64,000 nt of DNA from an uncultured Lachnospiraceae bacterium (lineage in GTDB: Bacteria > Bacillota > Clostridia > Lachnospirales > Lachnospiraceae). Positions 24,865 through 34,642 of the stretch are shown here, piece after piece. A model generated the notes under the pieces. It made no database searches. It had not been told where the DNA came from and was given only the letters and a program-made list of their open reading frames with translations. A program made the position numbers and the translations under genes. Where the stretch lies: positions 1 to 64,000 of the forward strand of contig CAJTVL010000004.1 of NCBI GenBank assembly GCA_910579425.1. The letters are read 5' to 3'. Position 1 is the first letter of the stretch; each line of letters opens with the position of its first letter.

Positions 24865-27103
24865 GGCAATTATCACTTTGCTGGTATTTTTGCTGTTGCT
24901 GGGCAGTTTTGGTTATACTGCCGCAGTGGGATTCGGACCGGACGCCTCAGGTTCCGCTTCCAGCATTAATCTGGGACTGGATCTGGAGGGCGGTGTGAGT
25001 ATCACCTATCAGGTGGTAGGCGATGAAGATCCCAGCAGTGAGGATATGGCAGACACCATCTACAAGCTGCAGAAGCGTGTGGAGGGTTACAGCACGGAGG
25101 CAGTGGTTTATCAGGAGGGGAGCGATCGGATCAATATCGAGATTCCCGGCGTATCGGATGCCAATGCCATCCTGGAGGAGTTGGGCAAGCCCGGCTCCCT
25201 GTACTTTATCGCAGAGCATGACCCGGAGGGAAACCTGAATTACCAGATGATGGGTATGGGCAATGACGGCAAGCCGGTCTACATGATGAACAAGACCATT
25301 GAGGAGCTGGAGGAGAACGGCTCCGTGGTGCTGGAGGGGACGGACGTAAAGAACGCCCAGGCAGGCTCTGTCAGCAATGATATGCAGAACAGCGAGTTTG
25401 TGGTAGAGCTGTCCATGAACGAGGAGGGAATTTCCAAGTTTGCGGATGCCACCACCAAGGCGCTTCAAAACGGAGAATCCATCGGTATTTATTATGACGG
25501 CGCAATCATAAGCGCCCCCGGGGTCAATTCCGCCATTACAGACGGACAGGCTCAGATCACGGGAAACTTTACCTTTGAGGAAGCCCAGCAGCTTGCCTCA
25601 ACCATCCGAATCGGCGGCCTTAAGCTGGAGCTGGAAGAGCTCCATTCCAAGATTGTGGGAGCCCAGCTTGGAGAGGAAGCAATCTCTACCAGTATCAAAG
25701 CGGCGGGAGTGGGTTTTGCGGTGATCGTGGTCTTTATGATTGCGGCATACTATCTCTCAGGAGCGGCGGCCAGCCTGGCCCTTGCGCTCTATATAGAGCT
25801 GATCATTATTTTACTGGACGCCTTTGAGATTACGCTGACGCTGCCCGGTATTGCAGGTATTATTCTTTCCATCGGTATGGCGGTGGATGCCAATGTCATT
25901 ATTTTTGCACGGATTAAGGAGGAGATAGCCAAGGGTAAGACGGTCAAGTCTGCTATTGACATCGGCTTCAAAAAGGCCACCTCGGCGATTGTGGACGGAA
26001 ATATCACGACTCTGATTGCCGCGGCAGTGCTGGGGCTTTTGGGCTCCGGTACCATCAAGGGCTTTGCGGCGACCCTGGCTCTTGGTATCATCCTTTCCAT
26101 GTTCACTGCTATGGTAATTACCAAACTGCTGATGAAGTCTTTCTATGCCATTGGACTTCAGAGCGCGAAGCTCTATGGCAGTGCCAAAGAAAGAAAGCCG
26201 ATTCACTTTACCTCCAAAAAGCCGGTATTCTTCGGGATCTCCATTGCCGCTGTTCTGGCCGGCTTTGTGTTTATGGGAATCAACAAGTCCCAGATTGGCG
26301 GCGCCTTGAATTACAGTCTGGAGTTTGTGGGCGGGACTTCTACCAATGTAACCTTCAATGAGGACATGGCCCTTGCAGATATTGATTCAAAAGCAGTGCC
26401 TCTGATCGAAGACATTACAGGAGACGGAAATGTTCAGACACAGAAGGTGGAGGGAACCAATGAGGTGATTTTCAAGACCCGTTCCCTGAACACCGACGAA
26501 AGAGAAGCTTTCAAGAGCGCTATGGTAGAAAATTTCCAGGTAGATGCAGAGAAGATTACCACGGAAACCATCAGCTCTACCATCAGCAGTGAGATGAAGT
26601 CGGATGCCATTATTGCGGTGTTTGTCGCCACTTTGTGCATGCTGGTTTATATCTGGTTCCGGTTTAAGGATATCCGCTTTGGGGCCAGCTCCGTGATCGC
26701 CCTGCTGCATGATGTTCTGGTGGTGCTTGCGTTCTATGCGATTGTGAAGGTATCCGTGGGAACTACCTTTATCGCCTGTATGCTAACCATTGTGGGTTAT
26801 TCCATCAATGCCACCATTGTGATCTTCGACCGTATCCGCGAGAATATGCACAATATGGGAAGAAACGAGTCTCTGGAGGAGATGGTAAACGGAAGTATTA
26901 CACAGACCCTGAGCAGAAGCATTTTTACATCACTGACTACTTTTATTATGGTGGCCGCCCTGTATGTTTTTGGAGTGTCCTCTGTGAAAGAGTTCGCGCT
27001 TCCTCTGATGGCAGGGATTCTGTGCGGTACCTATTCCTCAGTGTGCATTACAGGAGCCCTTTGGCTGATTTTAAGAAAAGCATTTCCTCAGAAAAAGGGA
27101 TAA
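24851..27103 (+). CDS. secDF: Fused protein translocase subunit SecDF
   Basis: 750 residues. The SecD half (about 1-440) has an N-terminal helix, NLGLDLEGGVSITYQV, a periplasmic P1-type domain and helices with IGMAVDANVIIFARIKEE. The SecF half (about 445-750) has NYSLEFVGGTS and the motif TIVGYSINATIVIFDRIREN. These are the D1 to D6 motifs of proton- or sodium-driven SecDF, which pulls secreted proteins out of SecYEG. The fusion is usual in Bacillota. It starts inside scfB (AAGGAG upstream), so expression is coupled to the SCIFF operon, a conserved Clostridia arrangement. Confidence 0.96.
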   Translation: MKKNKAIITLLVFLLLLGSFGYTAAVGFGPDASGSASSINLGLDLEGGVSITYQVVGDEDPSSEDMADTIYKLQKRVEGYSTEAVVYQEGSDRINIEIPGVSDANAILEELGKPGSLYFIAEHDPEGNLNYQMMGMGNDGKPVYMMNKTIEELEENGSVVLEGTDVKNAQAGSVSNDMQNSEFVVELSMNEEGISKFADATTKALQNGESIGIYYDGAIISAPGVNSAITDGQAQITGNFTFEEAQQLASTIRIGGLKLELEELHSKIVGAQLGEEAISTSIKAAGVGFAVIVVFMIAAYYLSGAAASLALALYIELIIILLDAFEITLTLPGIAGIILSIGMAVDANVIIFARIKEEIAKGKTVKSAIDIGFKKATSAIVDGNITTLIAAAVLGLLGSGTIKGFAATLALGIILSMFTAMVITKLLMKSFYAIGLQSAKLYGSAKERKPIHFTSKKPVFFGISIAAVLAGFVFMGINKSQIGGALNYSLEFVGGTSTNVTFNEDMALADIDSKAVPLIEDITGDGNVQTQKVEGTNEVIFKTRSLNTDEREAFKSAMVENFQVDAEKITTETISSTISSEMKSDAIIAVFVATLCMLVYIWFRFKDIRFGASSVIALLHDVLVVLAFYAIVKVSVGTTFIACMLTIVGYSINATIVIFDRIRENMHNMGRNESLEEMVNGSITQTLSRSIFTSLTTFIMVAALYVFGVSSVKEFALPLMAGILCGTYSSVCITGALWLILRKAFPQKKG

Positions 27104-27136
27104 ATCTTATTGTTAATTCATAAAAGCTGATGTTAT

Positions 27137-27196
27137 AAAAGCGTTCGGGAAACGGCATATTCGGAAGAAGTGTGATGCTGTGCTTAGAACGCTTTT
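27137..27196 (+). terminator. Terminator-like long-loop hairpin between secDF and recJ
   Basis: AAAAGCGTTC (27137-27146) pairs with GAACGCTTTT (27187-27196), 10 bp, followed by more T. The 40-nt loop weakens the call. Confidence 0.4.
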
Positions 27197-27222
27197 TCTC
27201 TGATACAGAAACGAGGTACTTT

Positions 27223-29010
27223 ATGGCGCGATGGATGATGGCTGCTAAGAAGGCGGATTTTGACAAAATTGCCGAAAAATACCACATAACCCCGGTGCTT
27301 GCAAGGATTATGCGAAACAGGGATGTGGTGGGTGACGAGGAGATAGAAAGGTTTCTTCACGGAAGTCTTAAGGATTTGCATAACCCGCTGCTTCTCAAGA
27401 ATATGGAAAAAGCGGCGGAAATCGTTACACGGAAAATACTGGAGAGGAAAAGGATTCGTATCATAGGAGATTATGATGTAGACGGAATCTGCGCCGCCTA
27501 TATTCTGCTCATGGGCATCCGTTTTCTGGGGGGCGTGGTGGATACGGTAATTCCCCACAGGATGAAGGACGGCTACGGCTTAAACGACCATCTGATCGAG
27601 GCGGCGAAGGAAGACGGAATTGATACCGTCATCACCTGTGACAACGGGATTGCGGCGGCGCCCCAGATCCGGATGGCAAAGGATATGGGGATGACAGTGA
27701 TCGTGACGGATCATCATGAGGTTCCATATGAAGAAGCGGGGGAGGAAGGACGGGTTTATCTTCTTCCGGAAGCGGATGCCGTGGTGGATCCGAAACAGCC
27801 GGAATGCGAATATCCCTTTAAGGGAATCTGCGGCGCAGTAGTGGCCATGAAGTTGATTTTGACATTGTTGGACGGAAAGGAGTTTAAGGAGAGGCCCGGC
27901 GAAGACAAAATCCGGAAGGAAATGCTCACCTTTGGGGCTCTTGCCACGGTCTGCGATGTGATGGAGCTTAAGGATGAGAACCGTATCCTTGTAAAAGAGG
28001 GCCTGAAGCGGATGAGAGAGACTGAAAATCCCGGGCTTAAAGCGCTGCTTATGGTCAATGGCATAGAGGATAAGGAGCTGACGCCTTATCATGCAGGCTT
28101 TATCCTCGGCCCCTGTTTGAACGCCACGGGACGGCTGGACACGGCAAAGCGGGCACTGGAGCTGTTTGACTGTGGGGACTGGAGAAAAGCCGTTACCATC
28201 GCCGGTGAACTGAAGGATTTAAATGACAGCCGCAAGCAGATGACGGAGGAGGGGGTTCTTCAGGCCATTGCCATAGTAGACGGTACGGAAATTAAGCTGG
28301 ATCGGGTACTGGTAATTTATCTTCCGGATTGTCATGAAAGTCTGGCAGGCATTATAGCGGGAAGGGTCAGAGAAAAGTATGGAAAGCCGGTTTTTGTGCT
28401 GACTAAGGGGGAAGAAGGGATCAAGGGAAGCGGGCGCTCTATCGAGGCTTATCACATGTATGAGGAGCTTACGGCCTGTAAGGAGCTTTTTACAAGGTAT
28501 GGGGGACATAAGATGGCGGCAGGGCTTTCCATGGCGGGAGAGGACGTGATTGAGGTTTTCCGCAGGAGGTTAAACGACAACTGCAGCCTCAGAGAAGAGG
28601 ATTTTGAGGAAGTGGTACATATTGATGTCCCTATGCCTCTTTCTTATGCGACTGTGGAATTTGTAAAAGAGCTGTCTTATCTTGCCCCCTTCGGCACGGG
28701 AAATCCGAGGCCTTTGTTTGCAAGGAAAGGAATCAGCATTATATCAGGACGGAAGCTGGGGAAAAATAAGAATGTGGGGAAGTACCGGATTGCTGACGAG
28801 GAGGGAAGAAGCTATGAGATGATCTACTTCGGAGATTTGGAGGAGTTTGACAGCTTTTTGGCCCTCCGCTGCGGGCAAGGTGTGCTGCAGGCCATTTACG
28901 AGGAGTCTCTGCGGCCGGGAAAGGCAGTGATCAGCATGGCATATTATCCCGATCTGAATTCTTTTGCAGGCCGGGAGAGCCTGCAGATGGTGATGCAGTA
29001 TTATTGTTAG
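27223..29010 (+). CDS. recJ: Single-stranded-DNA exonuclease RecJ
   Basis: 595 residues with the DHH phosphoesterase motifs: IIGDYDVDGICAAYIL (metal-binding DYDVDG), TCDNGIAA, IVTDHHEV (the DHH) and VVDPKQPECEYPF. The DHHA1 region includes GSGRSIEAYHMY and RYGGHKMAAGLSM. RecJ is a 5'-3' nuclease in recombination and mismatch or base-excision repair. It is about the usual length, with a short C-terminal OB part. The ATG at 27223 has GAGGT five bases upstream; an upstream GTG at 27172 lies within the terminator-like hairpin. Only 8 bp separate its stop from the next start. Confidence 0.95.
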   Translation: MARWMMAAKKADFDKIAEKYHITPVLARIMRNRDVVGDEEIERFLHGSLKDLHNPLLLKNMEKAAEIVTRKILERKRIRIIGDYDVDGICAAYILLMGIRFLGGVVDTVIPHRMKDGYGLNDHLIEAAKEDGIDTVITCDNGIAAAPQIRMAKDMGMTVIVTDHHEVPYEEAGEEGRVYLLPEADAVVDPKQPECEYPFKGICGAVVAMKLILTLLDGKEFKERPGEDKIRKEMLTFGALATVCDVMELKDENRILVKEGLKRMRETENPGLKALLMVNGIEDKELTPYHAGFILGPCLNATGRLDTAKRALELFDCGDWRKAVTIAGELKDLNDSRKQMTEEGVLQAIAIVDGTEIKLDRVLVIYLPDCHESLAGIIAGRVREKYGKPVFVLTKGEEGIKGSGRSIEAYHMYEELTACKELFTRYGGHKMAAGLSMAGEDVIEVFRRRLNDNCSLREEDFEEVVHIDVPMPLSYATVEFVKELSYLAPFGTGNPRPLFARKGISIISGRKLGKNKNVGKYRIADEEGRSYEMIYFGDLEEFDSFLALRCGQGVLQAIYEESLRPGKAVISMAYYPDLNSFAGRESLQMVMQYYC

Positions 29011-29018
29011 GAGCAGAT

Positions 29019-29960
29019 ATGATAGCAACGGTAACATTAAATCCGGCAGTGGATAAGACTTATACGTGTACAGGAATCCTTCCCGGCCAGGTAAACCGGA
29101 TGGACAGCGCAAAAAATCTGGCAGGAGGGAAGGGAATCAATGTGGCGAAGGTGCTGCGCCAGTATGGTTATCCGGTAAGGACTCTGGGCTTTCTGGGAGG
29201 GTATTCCGGAAAGCTGATCGAGGATTATGTGATTTCCATTGGAGCAGAGAGCCTTTTTACGAAGGTGGCAGGAGAAACCAGGTGCAGTGTGAATATCCTT
29301 TCCCAGGACGGCTATGTGACAGAGCTTTTGGAGCCGGGGCCAGGGATCCTGGGGGAAGAGTTTCACCGTTTCCTGAGAGATTTCGAGGAAGGAATTTCGG
29401 ACTGTGAGCTGGTGGCCCTGTGCGGCAGTGTGCCTGAGAGTGTGCCCGGAGGGATTTATTCGGATTTGATCCGCTGGGCAAAGGTGAAAGGAAAAAAGGT
29501 GCTGCTTGATACCAGCGGGACTTTTTTGAAAGAAAGCGTAAGGGAAGCGCCGTTTATGGCAAAGCCGAATCTGAGGGAGCTTGAATTCCTCACAGGCAGA
29601 AGGCTCCGGGATCTGGACGAGGTGATCGAAGCAGCCCTTCTGGTTTGGGAATGGGGCGTTCCCCATGTGCTTGTTTCCATGGGGGAAAAGGGAATTCTGT
29701 ATGTGCGGGAGGGAGAAATCCTGCGGGTAAGGGCACCGAAGGTGAGAGCCTTCAATACGGTAGGCTGCGGGGACAGCGTGGTGGCTGCCTTCGCCATGGG
29801 GTTTCTGCAGGAGATGGACGCAGGAGCGCTTTTGCGGTATTGCGCCGGTATATCGGCGGCTAACGCAGCCACCCTGGAAAACGGAGTGATTCCCACAGAG
29901 CTTGCAGAAAAGCTGACCAAGGAGGCGCAAGTGGAGTATCTTTCCCACAGGGCTGATTAG
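29019..29960 (+). CDS. PfkB-family hexose kinase, 1-phosphofructokinase type
   Basis: 313 residues. The 1-phosphofructokinase/tagatose-6-phosphate kinase subgroup shows TVTLNPAVDKTY at the start, NLAGGKGINVAKVL, and the catalytic GCGDSVVAAFAMGF (anion hole GxGD, written GCGD here) near residue 252. It would phosphorylate a sugar phosphate at C1 or C6 with ATP. Neither a fructose PTS nor fruR is adjacent, so I do not name it fruK. TAGGAG, which includes the recJ stop, is its ribosome site, so it is co-transcribed with recJ. A strong hairpin follows. Confidence 0.88.
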   Translation: MIATVTLNPAVDKTYTCTGILPGQVNRMDSAKNLAGGKGINVAKVLRQYGYPVRTLGFLGGYSGKLIEDYVISIGAESLFTKVAGETRCSVNILSQDGYVTELLEPGPGILGEEFHRFLRDFEEGISDCELVALCGSVPESVPGGIYSDLIRWAKVKGKKVLLDTSGTFLKESVREAPFMAKPNLRELEFLTGRRLRDLDEVIEAALLVWEWGVPHVLVSMGEKGILYVREGEILRVRAPKVRAFNTVGCGDSVVAAFAMGFLQEMDAGALLRYCAGISAANAATLENGVIPTELAEKLTKEAQVEYLSHRAD

Positions 29961-30014
29961 GCTTGGGTCTTATGCTGAGCCGGGGAGCCTTATGGGAGGG
30001 CCGTCTGTTGGGGC

Positions 30015-30053
30015 AATGCAAAAGCCTCCGGGGATGCCGGAGGCTTTCGCATT
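30015..30053. terminator. Strong hairpin terminator
   Basis: The inner stem AAAGCCTCCGG/CCGGAGGCTTT (30021-30031, 30037-30047) is perfect. The outer AATGC/GCATT extends it to about 17 pairs. From here to 30230 I see only AT-rich non-coding sequence. Confidence 0.75.
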
Positions 30054-30231
30054 CTTATGAGGGGGGAGATAGTGAGTTGTTCAACTATCTTGATTAATAT
30101 CATAAAGGAAAATTGTGTATAAAATGTGTCCGATTTATGATAAAAGTCTAAAACCTCTAAATAAAAAATTAAACTCAACAAAAGAAATCAGAAACATATA
30201 GTATCAAACAAGAGAGGGTTTCCTAAGTAGA

Positions 30232-30260
30232 TTGAAAAAAATACGCAATCGTGTTATCTT
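30232..30260 (+). promoter_or_regulatory. Probable promoter of murE-priA
   Basis: TTGAAA (30232-30237), a 17-bp spacer and TATCTT (30255-30260), 68 bp before the murE ATG. An overlapping TTATAA is an alternative -10. Confidence 0.55.
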
Positions 30261-30327
30261 ATTATAAGGGAAATTTCCTGATATTTGCATTGCGTTGCCG
30301 CTGCTTGGGGCGACAGGGAGGAGTCAT

Positions 30328-31815
30328 ATGAGATGTAGAGAATTGCTGAACGGATTTGAATGGGAATGTACTAGGGGAAACGTGGAGAGGGAAATTAAAG
30401 AGGTGGTTTATGATTCCCGTAAGCTCAAACCGGGATGTATGTTTATCTGTATCTGCGGTTATAAGACCGACGGGCATCAATTTGCCGGGGAGGCGGCAGA
30501 GGCGGGAGCGGCGGCGTTGGTGGTGCAAAAGGATGTGGAGCTGCCGCCGGAAAGTGATATTACGGTGATCCGGGTAGAGGACAGCAGATATGCCATGGCC
30601 TATATTTCGGCCGCTTATTTCGGACATCCGGCTGACCGGCTGAAGGTGATCGGCATTACCGGCACTAAGGGAAAGACCACTTCCACTTACCTGATCAAGT
30701 CTATCCTGGAAAGAGCAGGCTATAAGGTAGGGCTTGTGGGAACAATTGAGACGGTTATAGGAGATAAGCATATTCCCGCGGACAATACCACGCCGGAATC
30801 CTTTCTGCTTCAGCAGTATTTCAGGGAGATGGAGGAAGAGGGCTGCGATATTGTTGTGATGGAAGTGGCGTCTCAGGGGCTTAAGCTTCACAGAACCCAG
30901 GGGTTTACCTTTGAGATCGGGATTTTTACCAACCTGGAGCCGGATCATATCGGCCCCAATGAGCATGCAGATTTCGAGGAATATCTGGCATGTAAAGGGC
31001 TTTTGTTTCAGCAGTGCTGGCTTGGAATTGTGAATAAGGATGACGCCCATGCGGATGCGGTGGTGAAAGGGCATACCTGTCAGCTTGAAACCTATGGGCT
31101 TGATAAGCATGCAGATATTTATGCAGATCATATCGAGCTTGTGAATAAGCCGGGCGAGCTTGGAATCCGTTTCCAGGTCAAAGAAAGAGGCATCGGGAAA
31201 ATTCCCTTTGAGGTGGAGGTGCCCGCTCCCGGCAGATTCAGCGTTTACAATGCCCTGGCGGCCATTGCGGTATGCAGACATTTCAAGGTGGAAAACGCCC
31301 AGATCCAAAAGGCCCTTCTCGGGGCCCATGTCAGGGGAAGAATCGAGATGGTTCCCGTATCCGATCAGTTTACCCTGTTGATTGATTACGCCCACAATGC
31401 CATGAGCCTTAAAAGCCTGCTGACGACGCTGAGAGAATACAATCCCACAAGGCTTGTGAGCCTTTTCGGGTGCGGCGGGAACCGCTCCAAGCTCCGCCGT
31501 TTTGAGATGGGAGAGGTCAGCGGAAATTTTGCGGATTTTACGGTGATTACCTCGGATAACCCCCGGTTCGAGGAGCCGGAGGATATCATCGAGGATATTA
31601 AGACAGGCATAAAAAAGACAAACGGAAGCTATGTGGCAATCTGTGACAGGAAAGAGGCCATTGCCTATGCCATTGACCAGGCCCGGCCCGGGGATATTAT
31701 TATCATCGCCGGGAAAGGTCATGAGGATTACCAGGAAATCAAAGGGGTTAAGTACCCTATGGATGACAGAGTACTGATCGCAGAAATACAAAAGGAAAGA
31801 GCAAAACAGGGATGA
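30328..31815 (+). CDS. murE: UDP-N-acetylmuramyl-tripeptide synthetase MurE
   Basis: 495 residues. The Mur-ligase ATP site is ITGTKGKTTSTY (residues about 110-120), then a central domain with DNTTPES and TNLEPDHIG, and a C-terminal domain with DYAHNAMSL, FGCGGNRSKLRR and the motif DNPRFEEP. DNPR is the signature of enzymes adding meso-diaminopimelate, so the wall is probably DAP-type. It ligates the third residue of the peptidoglycan stem in the cytoplasm. The ATG at 30328 has GGGAGGAG upstream; the frame from 30295 adds a leader without a site. The stop overlaps priA (ATGA). It is absent from the dcw cluster at the other end of the window. Confidence 0.95.
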   Translation: MRCRELLNGFEWECTRGNVEREIKEVVYDSRKLKPGCMFICICGYKTDGHQFAGEAAEAGAAALVVQKDVELPPESDITVIRVEDSRYAMAYISAAYFGHPADRLKVIGITGTKGKTTSTYLIKSILERAGYKVGLVGTIETVIGDKHIPADNTTPESFLLQQYFREMEEEGCDIVVMEVASQGLKLHRTQGFTFEIGIFTNLEPDHIGPNEHADFEEYLACKGLLFQQCWLGIVNKDDAHADAVVKGHTCQLETYGLDKHADIYADHIELVNKPGELGIRFQVKERGIGKIPFEVEVPAPGRFSVYNALAAIAVCRHFKVENAQIQKALLGAHVRGRIEMVPVSDQFTLLIDYAHNAMSLKSLLTTLREYNPTRLVSLFGCGGNRSKLRRFEMGEVSGNFADFTVITSDNPRFEEPEDIIEDIKTGIKKTNGSYVAICDRKEAIAYAIDQARPGDIIIIAGKGHEDYQEIKGVKYPMDDRVLIAEIQKERAKQG

Positions 31816-34088
31816 CCCGGGGAAGATATGCCAATATTATTATAGATATTTCCCATGAAAAAGTAGACAGAACCTTCCAGTACAAAATCCCGGAGGAACT
31901 TTTGGGAAAGCTTGAGGAGGGGACCTGCGTGCAGGTGCCTTTCGGAAAAGGGGATCATCTGCGGCAGGGCTATGTGGTGGAGGTGACGGACAGGAGAGAA
32001 TTTCCGGAGGAAAAGCTAAAGACGGTAGCGGGAATTGCTCCGGGAAGCCTGCCTGTGGAGGCAGATGCCATAAAGCTTGCGGCATGGATGAAAAAGACCT
32101 ATGGTTCCACCATGATTGCCGCGCTGAAAACCGTGCTTCCGGTGAAGCAGGCCTTAAAGCCCAGAGAAAAAAAGAAGATTGTACGGCTGCTTGACCCGGA
32201 GGAGACCCGCTCTGTCTGGGCGGAAGCGCTCCGCAAAAATCAGAGGGCAAGGGCCAAGGTGCTTAAGGAACTGATCACGGAAGAAATCCTTCCATATGAA
32301 CTGGTGAGAGCCAAGCTGAATATCTCCGCCTCCGTTCTGAAAAGTTTGGAGAGCCAGGAGGTGATCAGGATTGAGAGGGAGAGCTATTACCGCAACCCCG
32401 TAAAAATCGAGGCGGACAGGGAGCAGGGCAGGGAGCTGAGCAAGGAGCAGGACCGGATCCGGCGGCAGGTTCTTACTGATTTTGACCAGGGAAAAAGAAA
32501 GACCTATCTGCTCCACGGGATTACCGGAAGCGGAAAAACCGAGGTCTATTTATCCCTGATCGAGGGTATGATAAAGAGAAAAAAGCAATGTATCGTGCTG
32601 ATTCCGGAAATTGCCCTTACCTATCAGACCCTGCTTCGGTTTTATAAAAGGTTTGGGGACCGGGTGTCGGTGATGAATTCCACGTTATCTGCCGGGGAGA
32701 AATTCGATCAGTGCGAGCGGGCCAAAAAGGGGGAGCTGGATGTGATCATAGGGCCGCGTTCCGCCCTGTTTGTGCCTTTTCCCAATCTGGGGATGATTGT
32801 GATAGACGAGGAGCATGAAGCCAGCTACAAAAGTGAGACCATGCCCAGGTATCATGCCAGGGAGACGGCCCGGTACCTGGCAGGACTGAAAAACGCAGCC
32901 CTTGTGCTGGGCTCCGCCACCCCCTCTTTGGAGGCTTATTATCTGGCACGGAAGGGCAGCTATGAGCTCTTTACCTTAAATTACAGGCCTACGGGCGGGA
33001 ACCTGGCCAGCGTTTGTGTCGTTGATTTGCGAAAGGAGCTCAGGGAGGGAAACCGTTCCATTTTCAGCAGAAGGCTGCAGGAGCTGCTAAAGGAGCGGAT
33101 TGCAGGAAAGGAGCAGGCCATGCTTTTTTTAAACCGCAGAGGGTATGCAGGGTTTGTGTCCTGCAGATCCTGCGGCTATGTGGTAAAGTGCCCCCACTGC
33201 GACGTGTCCTTGTCCCAGCATATGGGGGGAAGGATGGTCTGCCATTACTGCGGCTATGAGACGGGGCAGCCCACAAAATGTCCGGAGTGCGGCTCTCCCT
33301 ATATTCTCGGCTTTAAGGCAGGAACGGAGCAGATAGAGCAGCAGCTTGGCCGGCAGTTTCCCGGGATTCGGGTGCTCCGGATGGACGCGGATACCACCCG
33401 GAAAAAGGACAGCTATGAGAAGATTCTGGCGTCTTTCTCCGCCGGGGAGGCAGACGTGCTGGTGGGAACCCAGATGATCGTAAAAGGGCATGATTTTCCC
33501 AATGTGACGCTGGTTGGGGTGCTCGCGGCGGATTTGTCTTTAAACGACAGCGATTACCGCTCAGGAGAGAGAACCTTTCAGCTTCTGACTCAGGCGGCGG
33601 GAAGGGCAGGTCGGGGAAGCAGGCCGGGGGAGGTTGTGATACAGACCTACCGCCCGGAGCATTACAGTATCGTGCGCTCCGCCAGCCAGGATTATAAAGC
33701 TTTTTATGAGGAAGAAATTCTGTACAGAGAATTGGGGGGCTACCCTCCGGTGATCCATATGATGGCAATATTGATCGCCTCTCCTTGCGAAGAGCGCGGC
33801 CAGGCTTTGGCCGGCAGGATCGCGGAGCTGATCAGAAAGAATATTTCCGGCCCTGGGTGTGCAGGAAATCCCGCAAAGAGCCCGGGCTTTGAACGGGCGG
33901 CGCTGATCGGGCCGGCGAAAGCACCGATAGGAAAAATCAACGATATTTATCGTTTTATCATATATTGTAAATCCGCTGAGTATGAACAGCTTACAGAAAT
34001 AAAGGATAAAGTGGAAGCCTATATGGAGTCCGTGGATACCAGAGAGGAAAACGTACAGTTTGATTTTGATCCAATGAATCATTTTTAA
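31812..34088 (+). CDS. priA: Primosomal replication helicase PriA
   Basis: 758 residues. An N-terminal DNA-binding domain (about 1-200) precedes the helicase core: Walker A GITGSGKTEVYL, DEEH box IVIDEEHEASYKS, LGSATPSLE and QAAGRAGRG. A zinc-binding insert has eight Cys (CRSC, CPHC, CHYC, CPEC) between the helicase lobes. It restarts stalled replication forks. Its start overlaps the murE stop, and def follows after 26 bp, so murE, priA, def and fmt probably share a transcript, a common order of priA-def-fmt in Bacillota. Confidence 0.97.
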   Translation: MTRGRYANIIIDISHEKVDRTFQYKIPEELLGKLEEGTCVQVPFGKGDHLRQGYVVEVTDRREFPEEKLKTVAGIAPGSLPVEADAIKLAAWMKKTYGSTMIAALKTVLPVKQALKPREKKKIVRLLDPEETRSVWAEALRKNQRARAKVLKELITEEILPYELVRAKLNISASVLKSLESQEVIRIERESYYRNPVKIEADREQGRELSKEQDRIRRQVLTDFDQGKRKTYLLHGITGSGKTEVYLSLIEGMIKRKKQCIVLIPEIALTYQTLLRFYKRFGDRVSVMNSTLSAGEKFDQCERAKKGELDVIIGPRSALFVPFPNLGMIVIDEEHEASYKSETMPRYHARETARYLAGLKNAALVLGSATPSLEAYYLARKGSYELFTLNYRPTGGNLASVCVVDLRKELREGNRSIFSRRLQELLKERIAGKEQAMLFLNRRGYAGFVSCRSCGYVVKCPHCDVSLSQHMGGRMVCHYCGYETGQPTKCPECGSPYILGFKAGTEQIEQQLGRQFPGIRVLRMDADTTRKKDSYEKILASFSAGEADVLVGTQMIVKGHDFPNVTLVGVLAADLSLNDSDYRSGERTFQLLTQAAGRAGRGSRPGEVVIQTYRPEHYSIVRSASQDYKAFYEEEILYRELGGYPPVIHMMAILIASPCEERGQALAGRIAELIRKNISGPGCAGNPAKSPGFERAALIGPAKAPIGKINDIYRFIIYCKSAEYEQLTEIKDKVEAYMESVDTREENVQFDFDPMNHF

Positions 34089-34114
34089 ATATCGGAAGGA
34101 AGGGAAGAAAAGAG

Positions 34115-34594
34115 ATGGCGCTTAGAAACATAAGAGAAATAGGGGATCCGGTTTTGAACAAGGTTTGCAAAGAGGTCAAAGAGATGACGGAGCGGACCAG
34201 GGAATTGATCGACGACATGTTTGATACCATGTATGAGGCGGAAGGCGTTGGGCTGGCAGCTCCCCAGGTAGGGATTTTAAAAAGGATTGCCGTGATTGAT
34301 GTGACGGGGGAGGATCCTCTTTTGCTGATTAACCCGGTTATTCTTGAAAGCGGCGGATCCCAGACGGCCAACGAAGGGTGTCTGAGTGTTCCCGGCAAGA
34401 CGGGAGCCGTGACAAGGCCGGATTATGTGAGGATCAGAGCCTTTGACAGAGAACTTGTGCCCTTTGAGATGGAGGCGGAGGATCTGCTTGCCCGGGCCAT
34501 CTGCCATGAGGCGGAGCATCTGGACGGCCACCTTTATGTGGAAAGGGTGGAGGGACGATTGATGGACGTATCCGAGCTGGAGGAAGAAGAATAA
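34115..34594 (+). CDS. def: Peptide deformylase
   Basis: 159 residues with all three deformylase motifs: GVGLAAPQVG, EGCLSVPG and HEAEHLDG (the HExxH form; Cys of motif 2 and both His bind the metal). It removes the formyl group from new proteins. GGAAGGGAAGAAAAG precedes the ATG. It pairs functionally with fmt, which lies 48 bp downstream. Confidence 0.97.
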   Translation: MALRNIREIGDPVLNKVCKEVKEMTERTRELIDDMFDTMYEAEGVGLAAPQVGILKRIAVIDVTGEDPLLLINPVILESGGSQTANEGCLSVPGKTGAVTRPDYVRIRAFDRELVPFEMEAEDLLARAICHEAEHLDGHLYVERVEGRLMDVSELEEEE

Positions 34595-34642
34595 GGCGGC
34601 AGTTTTGCACGTACAGCCGATGTGGAAAAGGAGTGGTGTCAG

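Noticed and set aside
29037..29948. 303-codon minus-strand frame opposite the PfkB-type kinase
   Set aside because: Antisense shadow with no domain.
29019..29960. fruK of a fructose operon
   Set aside because: No fructose PTS or regulator nearby, so only the family is called.
30262..31791. 509-codon minus-strand frame opposite murE
   Set aside because: No family features, and the + strand codes for a complete MurE.
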